From: Roseateles sp.
GTDB lineage: Bacteria; Pseudomonadota; Gammaproteobacteria; Burkholderiales; Burkholderiaceae_C
Assembly (NCBI GenBank): GCA_019234295.1
Contig: JAFALK010000017.1
Location: 186,001 to 250,000, forward strand
Direction of reading: 5' to 3'
Length of the DNA: 64,000 nucleotides
The position numbers were made by a program, and so were the translations under genes. Shown one piece after another: positions 42,925-52,444 of this stretch. The notes under the pieces were generated by a model. The model was not told the DNA's origin. It worked only from the letters and a program-made list of their open reading frames with translations, and made no database searches. Numbering within the stretch: position 1 is the first letter of the stretch; each line of letters begins with the position of its first letter.

Positions 42925-45182
42925 AGTGTTGAAATCAGGGCCAGGAACGATTGGGAGAGGGCCGCGAAGTCGGTCGTGAGACGCAGCGCGGGACGTGCGT
43001 CGCTCTCGGTCGTGAGGCTGTTGTCGATGCGGTTGAGGTCTGCGTAATGCAGGCCCTTGGGATCGAGCTCGACCGAGACGACCTTGACCGGCTTGACCCA
43101 GCTTTGGCGCAGCCACAGCGAGCCGTCGTTCCAGGCCAGCGTCTGGCTGCTGCCATCGGCGAACTTGACAAGCAGGGTCTGGGCCACGGGTGTACCGGCG
43201 CGGCGTGCCACGACCGTGCAGCGCCAGGGGAAGGGACCTGCGATCTCGCCGTCCCTGGCCTTGGCCGCCTCGGCCGGATGCGCCTTCTTCCAGGCCTCGC
43301 GGCGTGCCTTCACGATGGCATCGCGCTTGTCTTCGGTGACTTCGACTTGATCGCCCTGAGCCGGCGCATAACTGCCGAGCAGTGGCAGCTCTTCCTCGCA
43401 CTTGAGGCTGTCGACTCGGTCGTCGATCTTGGTCGAGGCGTAGACCTGGGTGTCGAAGACCTTGTTCACGAGCGCCGGCTGGCCGGACACCTCCGCAAGC
43501 ACCTCGCGGAAGTCGGCCACGCTCGGATGGCGGAATTTCCAGCGTGCGTAATAGACCTTGAAGGCCTCCTCGAGCTTGGCGTGGCCGATGGCTTCTTCGA
43601 GATCTCGCATGGTCGTGGCCGTGCGCGAGTAGACCGTCTGGTAGCTGCGGCTCGAAAACCGGTGCCAGGAGTTCTCGCCGAGACCGTCCGGCGGGTTGTT
43701 CAGGCCCGCGGTAAGGCGCTCCATGTCGAAGACCTTTAGACCCTGGAGGCCAATCCCCAGGCGCCTCATCAGGCCGGTCGTCAGGTAGATGTCCTGCTTG
43801 CGGTCGCGCATCATGCGCTGGTCCCAGTACTCGTTGAGGCCTTCGTCGAGCATGGGTTCTTCGAACTCGTTCGAGGCGAGCAAGCCGTAGAAGTAGCCGT
43901 GACCGAACTCGTGGATGGTGACAAAGTCCAGCGCGAACTCGTCGATCGTCTTCGGCTCCAGTTTGGCGTAGCCCTCGGCCGTGAAGAAGGTGGGGTACTC
44001 CATGCCGCCCGCCTCCTTGGCGTTGTAGGGCGGGATAACGGCAGTGACGGTCTTGTACGGATAGGGCCCGAGCGTCTTGGAGAACCAGCTCAGCGAATCC
44101 TGCGTGGCCTTGAGCACGGCCGGCGCGTTGTGCGCGTACTCGGGCGGGAACAGCACTTTGATCTTGACCTTGGGGCTGCCCTCGCCCGTCCATTCGCCTT
44201 CCAGGACCGGCGCGCTGCGCTTGTCGGCCGTCCACGCGAAGTCGTGCACGTCGCCCTGGACGAAGCGGCGCGTAATCCAGCCATCCTTCCGCACCGGCTC
44301 GCCCGTTTCCTCGCCCGTGGCGCCGACTGTGTAGCCCTCGGGCACCGTGAGGCTGACGTCATAACTGCCGAAATCAGCGTAAAACTCGCTGTGCATGTGG
44401 AACTCGTGCGCGTTCCAGCGCGGCTCGGTAGCACCGCGCTCACCAGGCAACTCCAGCACGCCCATCTTGGGGAACCACTGGCCCACGAGATGGAAGCTGC
44501 CGAAGTAGCCGGTACGGGCCAGCACACGCGGCAGCTGGCCGAGAAAGCCGATGTCGAGCGTGGTGCTGGCGCCGGGCGCCACTGCGGCGGGCAGGTCCAG
44601 GCGCACGACCGTGTGGTCGGTTGCGGGGCCGTTGTCCGGATGGACAAACTGCCAGGGCACGGTCGCACCGCCCTGGGCGACCTTGCCCAGCTTGATATGG
44701 CCCCAGTCGCCTTCCTTGATGGGCACGTCGGAGCGGAACTTGAAGCCGTTCACGCGCGCCTCGCTCATGAAGGTGCTGCCCTCGCCTTCGAAGGCGTTCA
44801 GGTAGAGGTGCAGGTAGACGGCGCGAACTTCGCGCTGGCTCCGGTTGCGCCAGGTGAGCTGCTCGCGACCGTCGATCCAGTGCTTGTCGGGGTCGAGACG
44901 GGCTTCGATCTTGTAGTCGACGACGCGGTCGCTGAGCGTCGATTCCTGGCCGCTGCGCGGACCGCCCCAGGCGTTCGGACTGCTGGGCTCGCGCACCGCG
45001 CGGGCATTCGGATCCGCCAGCGCGATGCCATCGGGCGATGGCGTGGCCGAGGCGGCCATGGCCGGCGCCGGCAATTCGGCAGGCGCAGCCTCCTTGTCGT
45101 TTTTGTGGCCAACGCCCAGCGCCACCAGCACGCCAATGATGACGGCGCTCAAGGCGCCCAGGATCTTCGTCCGTCGCTTCAT
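42921..45182 (-). CDS. Membrane-anchored M1 family metallopeptidase
   Basis: The 753-residue protein has one N-terminal transmembrane helix (about 8-25), an alanine/proline linker, an aminopeptidase-N-like beta domain and a catalytic domain with zinc site HEFGH (His424, Glu425, His428) and third ligand Glu447 in LDEGLNEYW. The exopeptidase motif GXMEN reads GGMEY, so amino-terminal recognition may differ from classical M1 enzymes. The ATG at 45182 has AAAGG upstream; an ATG five codons earlier is weaker. The active site faces the periplasm. Confidence 0.88.
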   Translation of the reverse strand: MKRRTKILGALSAVIIGVLVALGVGHKNDKEAAPAELPAPAMAASATPSPDGIALADPNARAVREPSSPNAWGGPRSGQESTLSDRVVDYKIEARLDPDKHWIDGREQLTWRNRSQREVRAVYLHLYLNAFEGEGSTFMSEARVNGFKFRSDVPIKEGDWGHIKLGKVAQGGATVPWQFVHPDNGPATDHTVVRLDLPAAVAPGASTTLDIGFLGQLPRVLARTGYFGSFHLVGQWFPKMGVLELPGERGATEPRWNAHEFHMHSEFYADFGSYDVSLTVPEGYTVGATGEETGEPVRKDGWITRRFVQGDVHDFAWTADKRSAPVLEGEWTGEGSPKVKIKVLFPPEYAHNAPAVLKATQDSLSWFSKTLGPYPYKTVTAVIPPYNAKEAGGMEYPTFFTAEGYAKLEPKTIDEFALDFVTIHEFGHGYFYGLLASNEFEEPMLDEGLNEYWDQRMMRDRKQDIYLTTGLMRRLGIGLQGLKVFDMERLTAGLNNPPDGLGENSWHRFSSRSYQTVYSRTATTMRDLEEAIGHAKLEEAFKVYYARWKFRHPSVADFREVLAEVSGQPALVNKVFDTQVYASTKIDDRVDSLKCEEELPLLGSYAPAQGDQVEVTEDKRDAIVKARREAWKKAHPAEAAKARDGEIAGPFPWRCTVVARRAGTPVAQTLLVKFADGSSQTLAWNDGSLWLRQSWVKPVKVVSVELDPKGLHYADLNRIDNSLTTESDARPALRLTTDFAALSQSFLALISTL

Positions 45183-45243
45183 GCCTGCCTTTCGCATCAA
45201 GGCGGCGATGGTAGTGGCCGCTAGCGGGCCACCCGGGCCGGGA

Positions 45244-45966
45244 TTACACCGACTGGAGCGACAGCGCGCCCAGCACCGCCAGCGGCGCGGTGTCCGCACG
45301 CAGGACGCGCGGACCGAGACTCAAGGCGACGAAACCGCGCGCGCGCGCGGCCTCTTCTTCGGCAGACGCGAGGCCGCCTTCGGGGCCGCTGAACACAAGC
45401 GTGGCATCGCCGGGCTCGGTCACGCGGCGCGCCAGCGGCTCAGCTGCCGTCGGGCTGAGTAACCAGCGTCGCTGCGAAGCGACGGGCAGCGACGCCAACC
45501 ATTGCATCAGCGTCTGAACAGGCTCGATCGCCGTGACGCGCGCACGACCGCATTGCTCCGCCGCAGCGACGGCCACGCCGCGCCAATGAGCGCGCTTCTT
45601 CTCGGCCCGATCGCCCGAGAGGCGCAGGACTGAGCGCTCGCTCATCAAGGGCTGGATGCTGGCGGCGCCCAGTTCGGTCGCCTTTTCGACAATGCCGTCC
45701 ATGCGATCGTTGGCCGGCATGACGACGGCGAGGTGCACGGCGTGCCTCATCTCCCGATCGACCTCGACTGGCTCGCCCAGGCCCACCCTCACCTCGCTGC
45801 GCCCCATGGCGAGCACCGCGGCAGGCCACTCGAGACCGGAACCATCGAACAGCGTGAGCACGGCGCCGGGCTGCAGGCGCAACACCTGCACGTGGCGGGC
45901 CGCACCCGCGGGCAGGCTCAGTTCGCCGCGCGCGGCGAGTGCTTCTTCAACGAACAGTCGCGCCAT
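45244..45966 (-). CDS. rsmE: 16S rRNA (uracil(1498)-N3)-methyltransferase
   Basis: The 240-residue enzyme has an N-terminal PUA-like domain (MARLFVEE, RHVQVLRLQPG) and a SPOUT methyltransferase domain with VEKATELGAASIQPL, VFSGPEGGLASAEEE and the knot motif SLGPRVLRADTA. It methylates U1498 of 16S rRNA. It lies 3 bases after the 160-residue orphan gene and 61 bases before the M1 peptidase gene. Confidence 0.95.
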   Translation of the reverse strand: MARLFVEEALAARGELSLPAGAARHVQVLRLQPGAVLTLFDGSGLEWPAAVLAMGRSEVRVGLGEPVEVDREMRHAVHLAVVMPANDRMDGIVEKATELGAASIQPLMSERSVLRLSGDRAEKKRAHWRGVAVAAAEQCGRARVTAIEPVQTLMQWLASLPVASQRRWLLSPTAAEPLARRVTEPGDATLVFSGPEGGLASAEEEAARARGFVALSLGPRVLRADTAPLAVLGALSLQSV

Positions 45967-45969
45967 GGT

Positions 45970-46452
45970 CTATAGGCGCATCTCGGCGCGCACTTGGTCG
46001 GCCACGGCTTCGCCCGCAGTCCGGTCCACCTCGGCGATCAGCTTCCAGGCCAGATCCCTGAGGCTGTCGAGATCGGTGCAGCGCTCGACATCGAGCACCA
46101 TGCGGTAGCCCTTGATCAGGCCCATGTGCTTGCGAGCGTGGGTCGTCAGGTACTCGTAGAGCTCGTCGTAGCCGGCCGTGGCGCCAGTCGACGGCTCTGC
46201 CGCTGTACTCGCCTCAGCCTGCGGTGCTGGTGAAGACGGCGCGGCGACTTCGACAGGCATGATCAACCCGTGCCCCAGCAGATACGCGAAGTCGGCCCCG
46301 CTTGTGCCTTTGATCATCTCAATCCAGACTTGCGCGGGGCGAGTGGCATCGAGCATCAGCAGCAGGTTGCGCGCGCTGCGCGAGAGCGGCAGGCTGCGCA
46401 CCTTGATCTCGGCGCGGCCGGCTTCGGTCTTCTGGTAGGGCAGGTCGAGCAT
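45970..46452 (-). CDS. Hypothetical protein (160 aa) with two conserved-looking segments
   Basis: The protein has an N-terminal segment (EIKVRSLPLSRSARNLLLML, then FAYLLGHGLI), an alanine/proline/serine-rich linker (about 70-92) and a helical C-terminal segment (YDELYEYLTTHARKHMGL, YRMVLDVERCTDLDSLRDLA). I recall Burkholderiales proteins with a similar LSRxxRxLLxMID opening but no function. It is cytosolic and tightly packed between fadD (4 bases) and rsmE (3 bases). Confidence 0.7.
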   Translation of the reverse strand: MLDLPYQKTEAGRAEIKVRSLPLSRSARNLLLMLDATRPAQVWIEMIKGTSGADFAYLLGHGLIMPVEVAAPSSPAPQAEASTAAEPSTGATAGYDELYEYLTTHARKHMGLIKGYRMVLDVERCTDLDSLRDLAWKLIAEVDRTAGEAVADQVRAEMRL

Positions 46453-46456
46453 GGAC

Positions 46457-48130
46457 TCAGGTCTTGTCGCGCAATTCGCGGCGCAGGATCTTGCCGACCG
46501 GACTCTTGGGCAGATCGGTGCGGAACTCGATGACCTTGGGCCGCTTGTAGCCCGTCAGGTTGGCCTCGCAGTAGGCGCGCACCTGGGCTTCGGTCAGGTT
46601 CGGATCTTTCTTGACGATGAAGAGCTTCACCGCCTCGCCCGACCTTTCGTCCGCCACGCCCACGGCCGCGGCCTCAAGCACGCCGTCCATCAGCGTGACC
46701 ACGTCCTCGACCTCGCTCGGATAGACGTTGAAACCGCTGACCAGGATCATGTCCTTCTTGCGGTCGACGATGCGGAAGAAACCCCGTTCGTCCATGGTGC
46801 CGATGTCGCCGGTGCGGAAGTAGCCGTCGGCTGTCATGACCTTGGCCGTCTCGTCCGGGCGCTGCCAGTAGCCGGCCATGACCTGCGGGCCGCGGATCGC
46901 GATTTCGCCGGTCCCGCCCTGCGGCACCGGCTTTCCTTCGTCGTCGAGCAGGGCCATTTCGGTGTTCGACACCGGCAGGCCGATGGTGCCCGTGTACTCC
47001 TTGCTGTCGGTCGGGTTGCAGCTCGCCACCGGCGAGGTCTCCGAGAGGCCGTAGCCTTCGACGATGGGGCAGCCGGTCTTCTCGAGCCACAACTTGGCCG
47101 TGGCCTGCTGCACCGCCATGCCGCCGCCGACGGACATCACAAGGTGGCTCCAGTCCACGGTGTTGAAGTCGGGATGGCGCGCCATGGCCATGAAGAGCGT
47201 GTTCACCGCCGGCATGCTGTGCACGCGGTGCTTGGACAGCTCCTTGAACACCGCCGGCAGGTCGCGCGGGTTCGGGATCATGATGTTGCAGCCGCCCATG
47301 TGCATGGACAGCATCAGGTTCGCCGTGAAGCCGAAGATGTGATACAGCGGCAAGGCGCAGACGGTATGGATCTGCTCGCCGGCCGGCACACCTTTGAGCG
47401 CCGGCTGGTACCAGGCATCGGCCTGCATCACATTGACCACCAGATTGCGATGCAGCAGCACCGCGCCCTTGGAGACACCCGTGGTGCCCCCGGTGTACTG
47501 CAGCACGGCAATGTCGTTGGGTCCCACCGTCGGCGTCTTGTAGGGCGTGCCGCGGCCGCGCGCGAGAGCATCCTTGAAGCGCACGGCGCCGGGCAGCTCG
47601 AAGGCCGGCACCATCTTCTTCACGTGGCGCACCACGTAGTTGACGATCAGCCCGAGCGGGAAGCCCAGCATCTCACCCATCGAGGCCAGCACCACATGCT
47701 TGGTGGGCACGCTGGACATAACATGGGCTAGCGTGGCGGCGAAGTTCTCGAGGATGACGATGGCCTTGGCGCCCGAATCCTTCAGCTGGTGTTCTAGTTC
47801 ACGCGCTGTATAGAGCGGGTTGACGTTGACCAGCACATAGCCTGCACGCAGCACGGCGACCACTGCGACGGGGTACTGGAAGACGTTGGGCATCATGACG
47901 GCAATGCGGTCGCCTTTCTCCAGGCCCAGGCTCTGGAAATAGGCGGCGAGCGCACGCGACTGCTCGTCCATCTGCGCGAAGCTCAGGCTCTTGCCCATCA
48001 TCTTGCAGGCCGGCCGGGCCGAGTACTTCTTGAAGGCCTCGTCCATCAACTCGACGAGCGACGGGTAGGCATTGGCGTCCACATCCGCAGGCACGCCTTC
48101 GGAGTAGTGCTTCAGCCAGATTCGATCCAT
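46457..48130 (-). CDS. fadD: Long-chain acyl-CoA synthetase
   Basis: The 557-residue AMP-forming ligase activates fatty acids. Motifs: YTGGTTGVSKGA (phosphate loop), VEGYGLSETSPV, YFRTGDIGTMDERGFFRIVDRKKD and SPVGKILRREL with the catalytic C-terminal lysine. MDRIWLKHYSEGVP is the usual FadD N-terminus. Of three in-frame starts the ATG at 48130 has GGAGA 5-6 bases upstream and is chosen. An inverted repeat lies 12 bases upstream of the start. Confidence 0.94.
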   Translation of the reverse strand: MDRIWLKHYSEGVPADVDANAYPSLVELMDEAFKKYSARPACKMMGKSLSFAQMDEQSRALAAYFQSLGLEKGDRIAVMMPNVFQYPVAVVAVLRAGYVLVNVNPLYTARELEHQLKDSGAKAIVILENFAATLAHVMSSVPTKHVVLASMGEMLGFPLGLIVNYVVRHVKKMVPAFELPGAVRFKDALARGRGTPYKTPTVGPNDIAVLQYTGGTTGVSKGAVLLHRNLVVNVMQADAWYQPALKGVPAGEQIHTVCALPLYHIFGFTANLMLSMHMGGCNIMIPNPRDLPAVFKELSKHRVHSMPAVNTLFMAMARHPDFNTVDWSHLVMSVGGGMAVQQATAKLWLEKTGCPIVEGYGLSETSPVASCNPTDSKEYTGTIGLPVSNTEMALLDDEGKPVPQGGTGEIAIRGPQVMAGYWQRPDETAKVMTADGYFRTGDIGTMDERGFFRIVDRKKDMILVSGFNVYPSEVEDVVTLMDGVLEAAAVGVADERSGEAVKLFIVKKDPNLTEAQVRAYCEANLTGYKRPKVIEFRTDLPKSPVGKILRRELRDKT

Positions 48131-48142
48131 GAGTGTCTCCAT

Positions 48143-48160
48143 CAGAATCTTGGAATTCTG
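48143..48160 (-). promoter_or_regulatory. Inverted repeat upstream of fadD
   Basis: CAGAAT (48143-48148) and ATTCTG (48155-48160) are exact inverted arms with a 6-base centre, just before the fadD ribosome site. A TetR-type fatty-acid regulator could bind here, but the site is unlike the PsrA and FadR consensus sequences I know. Its position would block transcription or translation initiation. Confidence 0.4.
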
Positions 48161-48234
48161 ACTCATGGCTGACAAACCTGCGGTCAGGGTAAGTCGCTAA
48201 GCACCTGTTCGGCTTCAAACACAGCGCTCGCCCC

Positions 48235-49728
48235 TCACTCCACCGCCTTCAGCATGTCCTCCACCACCTTCTTCGCGTCACCGAAGACCATCATCGTTTT
48301 GTCCATGTAGAAGAGCTCGTTGTCCAGGCCGGCGTAGCCCGCGGCCATGGAGCGCTTGTTGACGATGATGGTCTTGGCCTTGTAGGCCTCGAGGATGGGC
48401 ATGCCGTAGATGGGACTGCCCTTGACCATGGCCGCAGGGTTCACCACGTCGTTGGCGCCAAGGATGATGGCCACGTCCGCCTGGGCGAACTCGGCGTTGA
48501 TGTCTTCCATCTCGAAGACCTGGTCGTAAGGCACCTCGGCCTCGGCCAGCAGCACGTTCATGTGGCCGGGCATGCGGCCGGCCACGGGGTGGATGGCGTA
48601 CTTGACCGTCACACCCTTCTCGTGGAGCTTGGCGGCCAGCTCCTTCACCGCGTGCTGGGCACGCGCCACGGCCAGGCCGTAGCCGGGCACGATGATCACG
48701 GTCTCGGCATTGCCCATGATGAAAGCAGCGTCGTCGGCGCTGCCGCTCTTGACTGAACGCGCCTGCGCAGCTGCGCCAGCCGCCACGGCCTCGCCCCCGA
48801 ACCCCCCGAGGATGACGCTGAAGAAGGAGCGGTTCATCGCCTTGCACATGATGTACGAGAGGATGGCGCCCGAGGAACCGACGAGGCTGCCGGCAATGAT
48901 GAGCATGGGGTTGTTCAGCGAGAAACCGATGCCCGCGGCGGCCCAACCCGAATAGCTGTTGAGCATGGAGACGACAACCGGCATGTCCGCCCCGCCGATC
49001 GGGATGATCAGCGTCACGCCAAGCACGAAGCCTAGCGCCACGACGATGCCGAAATCCAGCAGCGACTGCGAGTGCCAGAAGCCGAAGCAGAAGAAGACCG
49101 CCGCCAAGCCCAGCACCGCATTCACCGCGTGCTGGCCCTTGAACTGCACCGGCGCACCCTGGAAGAGGCGGAACTTGCTCTTGCCGCTGAGCTTGCCCCA
49201 GGCGATGACGGAGCCGGTGAAGGTCACGGCGCCGATGAAGGCGCCCAGCGCCAGCTCGATGCGATTGCCACCAGGGATGGGAGTAGCCGCTTGACGCCCC
49301 TCGATCATGAGCGCTCGTCCTAGCGCATCGACGATCCCCGCCACAGCCACCTCCGGCCGCGGCACGATGCCGAAGGCGGCGGGCTCCACCGCGGCTGCCA
49401 CCGCGATTGCCACCGCCGCCAGGCCGATCATGCTGTGAAAGAAGGCCACGAGCTCAGGCATCTTGGTCATCTCGACGGTCTTGGCGCGCCAGGCGCCGTA
49501 GCCGCCGCCGATCACCAGGCCGAGCAGCACCCAGGCCAGGCCCATGCCGGCCGCGGTGTCCGCGATCTTGATGATCAGGGCGACCGTGGTCAGCGCCGCG
49601 ATGGCCATGCCCGTCATGCCGAAGGCATTGCCGCGGATGGAGGTCGTTGGGTGCGAGAGACCCTTGAGCGCCTGGATGAAGCAGACGCTGGCCAGCAGGT
49701 ACAGGAGGACGACGAGGTTCATGCTCAT
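48235..49728 (-). CDS. pntB: NAD(P) transhydrogenase subunit beta
   Basis: The 497-residue subunit has eight or nine membrane helices (domain II) and a C-terminal NADP-binding domain III with ETVIIVPGYGLAVARAQ, HPVAGRMPGHMNVLLAEA and ILGANDVVNPAA. It couples proton flow to hydride transfer from NADH to NADP. The start overlaps pntAB by 4 bases. Confidence 0.96.
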   Translation of the reverse strand: MSMNLVVLLYLLASVCFIQALKGLSHPTTSIRGNAFGMTGMAIAALTTVALIIKIADTAAGMGLAWVLLGLVIGGGYGAWRAKTVEMTKMPELVAFFHSMIGLAAVAIAVAAAVEPAAFGIVPRPEVAVAGIVDALGRALMIEGRQAATPIPGGNRIELALGAFIGAVTFTGSVIAWGKLSGKSKFRLFQGAPVQFKGQHAVNAVLGLAAVFFCFGFWHSQSLLDFGIVVALGFVLGVTLIIPIGGADMPVVVSMLNSYSGWAAAGIGFSLNNPMLIIAGSLVGSSGAILSYIMCKAMNRSFFSVILGGFGGEAVAAGAAAQARSVKSGSADDAAFIMGNAETVIIVPGYGLAVARAQHAVKELAAKLHEKGVTVKYAIHPVAGRMPGHMNVLLAEAEVPYDQVFEMEDINAEFAQADVAIILGANDVVNPAAMVKGSPIYGMPILEAYKAKTIIVNKRSMAAGYAGLDNELFYMDKTMMVFGDAKKVVEDMLKAVE

Positions 49729-50051
49729 GGCGTGGCCTCCGCCTTCGCCGCTGGCCTGTCCTTCTTCTTGAACATCGCCAGCATCCGCCTCGTGACGAGG
49801 AAGCCACCGAATATGTTGACCGCGGCCAGCGCCACGGCCAGCACGCCCATGCCCTTGGCGAAGGGGGTTTCGGTCAGCGCCGCCGCCAGCATGGCGCCGA
49901 CGATGACGATGGCCGAGATCGCGTTGGTCACGGCCATCAGCGGCGTGTGTAGCGCGGGCGTGACGTTCCAGACCACGTGGTAGCCCACGTAGATGGCAAG
50001 CACGAAGATGATCAGATTCGTGACCGTGTGGTTGACGATGTCCAGTTCCAT
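49725..50051 (-). CDS. pntAB: NAD(P) transhydrogenase alpha subunit, membrane part
   Basis: The 108-residue subunit has three helices: NLIIFVLAIYVGYHVVW, LMAVTNAISAIVIVGAML and VLAVALAAVNIFGGFLVT. It corresponds to the C-terminal membrane domain of E. coli PntA, encoded separately as in Rhodospirillum. It overlaps pntB and follows pntAA by 2 bases. Confidence 0.95.
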   Translation of the reverse strand: MELDIVNHTVTNLIIFVLAIYVGYHVVWNVTPALHTPLMAVTNAISAIVIVGAMLAAALTETPFAKGMGVLAVALAAVNIFGGFLVTRRMLAMFKKKDRPAAKAEATP

Positions 50052-50053
50052 GT

Positions 50054-51172
50054 TCAGGCCCCCTTCATGAGCATGCCGTCGCGCGTCATCAGACAGGCCG
50101 CGACAATGTCGTCGTCCATGGGGACCTGCAGCTTGCCGTCCTTGTCGTGGATGAGCTTGAGGAAATCCAGCACGTTGCGCGCATAAAGCGCCGACGCGTC
50201 GGCCGCCACCTGGGCCGGCAGATTGGTCTCGCCGACGAGGGTGATGCCGAGCTTTTGCACCGTCTTGCCGGCCTCGGTCAGCGGGCAGTTGCCGCCGGCC
50301 GCCGCGGCCAGATCCACGATGACGGAGCCTGGCTTCATGGCCCTGACCATCTCCTCGCTGACCAGCTTGGGCGCCGGCCTGCCAGGAATCAGGGCGGTGG
50401 TGATCACGACATCAGCCTGAGCCACGCGCTTGGCGACCTCGATCTTTTGCCGGTCCAACCAGCTCTGCGGCATGGGCCGTGCGTAGCCGCCCACGCCCTC
50501 GGCGGCTTCCTTTTCTTCGGCCGTTTCATAGGGCACGTCGATGAACTTGGCGCCGAGCGACTCGACCTGCTCCTTGACCGATGGCCGTACGTCGGAGGCC
50601 TCGATCACAGCGCCGAGCCGCTTGGCCGTGGCGATCGCCTGCAGGCCCGCCACGCCCACGCCCAACACGACCACGCGCGCGGCCTTGACCGTGCCGGCCG
50701 CCGTCATCAGCATGGGGAAGAAGCGCTGGTACTTGTTGGCCGCAATCATGACGGCCTTGTAGCCGGCGATATTGGCCTGGCTGGAGAGCACGTCCATGCT
50801 CTGGGCGCGCGTGGTGCGCGGTGCGGCCTCGAGCGCGAAAGCGGTCAGCCGGGCGTCGGCCATGGCCTTGAGTCCTGCAGCATCGAAGGGGTTGAGCATG
50901 CCCACCAGAGCCGCGCCGGGCTCCATGAGATCGAGTTCGGACGCATCGGGCCGCTGGACCTTGAGCACGAGCTCGGCACCGAAGGCCCTGGCTCGGTCCA
51001 CGATTTCGCAGCCCACGCTCGCATAGGCCTCGTCCGGGCTGCTGGCCCGCAGGCCTGCGCCTTTCTCGATGCGCAGCACGTGCCCTTGGGCCTTGAGTTT
51101 CTTGGCCGTCTCGGGCGTGACGGCCACCCGGGTTTCTCCTGCCGCGCTCTCGCGCGGAACACCGATCTGCAT
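50054..51172 (-). CDS. pntAA: NAD(P) transhydrogenase alpha subunit, NAD-binding part
   Basis: The 372-residue soluble domain I binds NAD(H). It starts MQIGVPRESAAGETRVA and shows VVVLGVGVAGLQAIATAKRLGA for the nucleotide, the mobile-loop region and VIVDLAAAAGGNCPLT. The ATG at 51172 follows GGGAGG with an 8-base gap; the long open frame upstream is discarded. First gene of the pntAA-pntAB-pntB operon. Confidence 0.95.
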   Translation of the reverse strand: MQIGVPRESAAGETRVAVTPETAKKLKAQGHVLRIEKGAGLRASSPDEAYASVGCEIVDRARAFGAELVLKVQRPDASELDLMEPGAALVGMLNPFDAAGLKAMADARLTAFALEAAPRTTRAQSMDVLSSQANIAGYKAVMIAANKYQRFFPMLMTAAGTVKAARVVVLGVGVAGLQAIATAKRLGAVIEASDVRPSVKEQVESLGAKFIDVPYETAEEKEAAEGVGGYARPMPQSWLDRQKIEVAKRVAQADVVITTALIPGRPAPKLVSEEMVRAMKPGSVIVDLAAAAGGNCPLTEAGKTVQKLGITLVGETNLPAQVAADASALYARNVLDFLKLIHDKDGKLQVPMDDDIVAACLMTRDGMLMKGA

Positions 51173-51263
51173 GGACAAGCCTCCCGCTGATGTGCGCCGG
51201 AGCTTACACAATAGGTGTGTCAGCCCGCCCCGGGGAAAGCGCGAGATCAAGGTCCAAACAGAC

Positions 51264-51731
51264 ATGACCCAGAAGCAAAGATGGAAGCCCGCAGCTACGG
51301 TAGCAGCCGTGATCGAGGCAAACGGACGCTTCCTGCTCGTGGAGGAGGAAACGGCAGACGGCCTCAGGCTCAACAACCCGGCCGGCCACCTCGACGCCGG
51401 GGAGTCGCCGCTGGAGGCCGTCGTCCGCGAAGCATTGGAGGAGACCACCCGCGAGTTCCGGCCCGAGGCCTTCCTGGGCGTGTTCATGTCGCGCCACAAG
51501 GGCGAGACCTATCTTCGCATGGCCTTCAGCGGCAGCGTGGGCGAGCCCGTCGAGGGCCGCGTGTTGGACGAAGGCATCGTCCGCACGGTCTGGATGACCC
51601 TCGAAGAGCTGCGCGCCTGCCCCGAGAGGCACCGCACGCCACTGCTGATGGCCTGCATCGAGGCCTGGCTCGCCGGGCGGCGCCTACCGCTGGAGGCCGT
51701 CTACGCCCATGAATCGGTGCGCGGACAATGA
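51264..51731 (+). CDS. NUDIX hydrolase (NudJ-like)
   Basis: The 155-residue pyrophosphohydrolase has the Nudix box GHLDAGESPLEAVVREALEE within GX5EX7REUXEE spacing, preceded by FLLVEEETADGLRLNNPAG, which is typical of NudJ-type phosphatases acting on nucleoside or thiamine pyrophosphates. The ATG at 51264 gives a normal N-terminus. In many proteobacteria a NudJ gene precedes mnmA, and here too mnmA follows after one gene. Confidence 0.87.
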   Translation: MTQKQRWKPAATVAAVIEANGRFLLVEEETADGLRLNNPAGHLDAGESPLEAVVREALEETTREFRPEAFLGVFMSRHKGETYLRMAFSGSVGEPVEGRVLDEGIVRTVWMTLEELRACPERHRTPLLMACIEAWLAGRRLPLEAVYAHESVRGQ

Positions 51732-51735
51732 AGCC

Positions 51736-52422
51736 ATGAACGACTTCATCGAGCTCTACGACAACGCCCTGCCCGCAGACGCCTGCCGGGCGCTGATCGA
51801 GCGCTTCAAGGCCAGCGCTCACGTTCAGCGCGGCGCCACCGGAAGTGGTGTGGACCTGGAGCTCAAGGACAGCTGGGACATCGGCATCAGCCGCCAGCCC
51901 GAATGGCGCGACGCGTGCGCCCTGCTGAACGATGCGGTGATCCAGGGTTTCAAGCAATACTTGCGCCGCTACGCCCACCTGGCCCTGGCACCCCTGCGGC
52001 TGAAGATGAACCGGCCCGACGGCAGCCAGGTCCCGCTCGACGCCGAAGGCGTGGCCGCCCTGTCCGACGAACTGCTGATGGGCCTGGTGGCCAAGGTCTT
52101 CAGGCCCGGCGAGATCAACATCCAGCGCTACCTGGCCGACGTGGGCGGCTATCCCTACTGGCACAGCGAGCAATACCCCTCGCGCGACAACAGCGAGGCC
52201 CTGCACCGCGCCGTGCTCTGGAGCATCTACCTCAACGACGAGTTTGAAGACGGCGAGACCGAGTTCCTCTACCAAGGCCGCAAGATCACGCCGCGCACGG
52301 GCAGTCTGCTGATCGCACCGGGCGGCTTCACTCACACGCACCGCGGCAACCGCCCGCGTGGCGGCGACAAATACATCGCCACGAGCTGGGTGCTCTATCA
52401 GCGGGCCGAGCAGCTCCTGTGA
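51736..52422 (+). CDS. 2-oxoglutarate/Fe(II)-dependent oxygenase
   Basis: The 228-residue protein has a prolyl-4-hydroxylase-like jellyroll: PYWHSEQYP (iron ligands His143 and Glu145, HXE instead of the common HXD), [33 protein letters not shown] (distal His200 or His202) and Lys212 in GDKYIATSW for 2-oxoglutarate. I recall relatives with the same HSE and THTHRG motifs, so Glu is probably normal for the subfamily. Substrate unknown. It starts 4 bases after the NUDIX gene. Confidence 0.82.
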   Translation: MNDFIELYDNALPADACRALIERFKASAHVQRGATGSGVDLELKDSWDIGISRQPEWRDACALLNDAVIQGFKQYLRRYAHLALAPLRLKMNRPDGSQVPLDAEGVAALSDELLMGLVAKVFRPGEINIQRYLADVGGYPYWHSEQYPSRDNSEALHRAVLWSIYLNDEFEDGETEFLYQGRKITPRTGSLLIAPGGFTHTHRGNRPRGGDKYIATSWVLYQRAEQLL

Positions 52423-52444
52423 GCGTTTGGGACAATCTCACCCC

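Noticed and set aside
51736-52422. HXE as a lost iron site in the 2OG oxygenase
   Set aside because: The rest of the site is intact and related proteins appear to carry the same HSE motif, so it is probably functional.
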